Shown: in pieces, positions 33,951 through 34,258 of the stretch
Position numbering within the stretch: position 1 is the first letter of the stretch
Layout: each line of letters begins with the position of its first letter
DNA from: Bacteroidales bacterium
GTDB taxonomy: Bacteria; Bacteroidota; Bacteroidia; Bacteroidales; P3
Assembly (NCBI GenBank): GCA_017477025.1
Contig: JAFUYA010000077.1
Span: 1 to 34,258, forward strand
Length of the DNA stretch: 34,258 bases
Direction of reading: 5' to 3'
Translations under genes and position numbers: made by a program
Notes under the pieces: model-generated
What the model saw: only the letters and a program-made list of their open reading frames with translations
What the model was told of the DNA's origin: nothing
The model's database searches: none

Positions 33951-34258
33951 ATGAAAAGAGTAATTTTAATGTCGGCATTATTGTATTTGAGTATGGTGCT
34001 TACTGCTCAAACGGAAGTAAAAAGTAAACTGGTTAAAGTAACCGTTTATCCGAACAATGCTTTAGTCGAGAAAAGCGTTAAAGTCAATCTGGTAAAAGGC
34101 GAAAACAAATTTATTATAACCGATAACGCCACAACGTTCAATAAAGACAATCTGCACTTTACAAGACAGGAAGATTTTTTCATTACCGGTGTAAATCTGA
34201 AAACGGTAAATCAATCGTTTAATCAAGCAAGTAAAGATAAGTTTTCCGCTAACGTTGC
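33951..34258 (+). CDS. DUF4139/MuiA-family exported protein (partial)
   Basis: The first 102 codons of a gene that continues past the right edge. Residues 1-19 are a signal peptide (MKRVILMSALLYLSMVLTAQ). The mature start has VKVTVYPNNALVEKSVKVNL, then GENKFIITDNATTFNKDNLHF, which matches the N-terminal domain (DUF4140) of the DUF4139 or mucoidy-inhibitor MuiA family as I know it. Such proteins are exported and of unclear role. The full gene would be expected to be about 500-600 codons. The start is supported by a -7 element 20 bases upstream. Confidence 0.75.
   Translation, partial: MKRVILMSALLYLSMVLTAQTEVKSKLVKVTVYPNNALVEKSVKVNLVKGENKFIITDNATTFNKDNLHFTRQEDFFITGVNLKTVNQSFNQASKDKFSANV

Noticed and set aside
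1..34258. tRNA, rRNA, CRISPR, insertion sequence or prophage genes
   Set aside because: No cloverleaf-like sequence, regular spacer array, transposase or phage motif was noticed in any intergenic stretch.

Overview
The window looks like chromosomal DNA from an AT-rich, probably anaerobic member of the Bacteroidetes, most likely the order Bacteroidales. Four observations support this. The promoters carry the Bacteroidetes -7 element TAnnTTTG. LpxC and FabZ are fused in one protein. Several secreted proteins have the C-terminal domain of the type IX secretion system (T9SS). The window also holds a sodium-pump decarboxylase cluster typical of propionate-forming Bacteroidales. No tRNA, rRNA, CRISPR array, insertion sequence or prophage was seen, so most of this is ordinary core genome with a few accessory genes.

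Layout. Positions 354-5011 (minus) form a methylmalonyl-CoA module: epimerase, carboxyltransferase MmdA, a long OadG-like subunit, a biotin carrier and the membrane beta subunit. It ends at a terminator at 251-285. Positions 5559-7808 (minus) hold lipid A genes (fused lpxC-fabZ, then lpxA). A small secreted protein diverges from them at 7953. Positions 8767-11961 (minus) hold a secreted SGNH hydrolase and RNase R. A large plus-strand gene at 12044-14866 joins an apparent MurL epimerase to a MurD2-type ligase. Positions 15036-18000 (minus) hold a thioredoxin-like secreted protein, aroQ and uvrB. Positions 18172-21959 (plus) hold a secreted esterase and a group of exported proteins of unknown function; one of these seems split by a frameshift and another has a T9SS sorting domain. 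Positions 22103-25365 (minus) hold fabG, a 2-hydroxyacid dehydrogenase, a GH25 lysozyme and a lipoprotein. A beta-CASP metallo-beta-lactamase nuclease lies at 25499-26917 (plus). Positions 27029-31082 (minus) hold dapB, a ROK sugar kinase and a GH2 beta-mannosidase. Positions 31222-33459 (minus) hold ribF, a leucine-rich-repeat protein and an omega-amidase-like enzyme. A DUF4139/MuiA-like gene starts at 33951 and runs off the right edge.

How the genes fit together. The first module probably turns methylmalonyl-CoA into propionyl-CoA and stores the energy as a sodium gradient. Several other genes concern the cell envelope: lipid A (lpxC-fabZ, lpxA), peptidoglycan precursors (murL-murD, dapB) and peptidoglycan cleavage (GH25).

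The most notable item is the MurL-MurD2 fusion. It predicts that D-glutamate enters peptidoglycan by adding L-Glu to UDP-MurNAc-L-Ala and then epimerising it in place, with both steps on one polypeptide. Other items worth a second look are a 20-bp perfect palindrome with extra motif copies between two divergent promoters near 33.7 kb, a hairpin repeat shared by two intergenic regions, and the apparent frameshift at about 19.9 kb.
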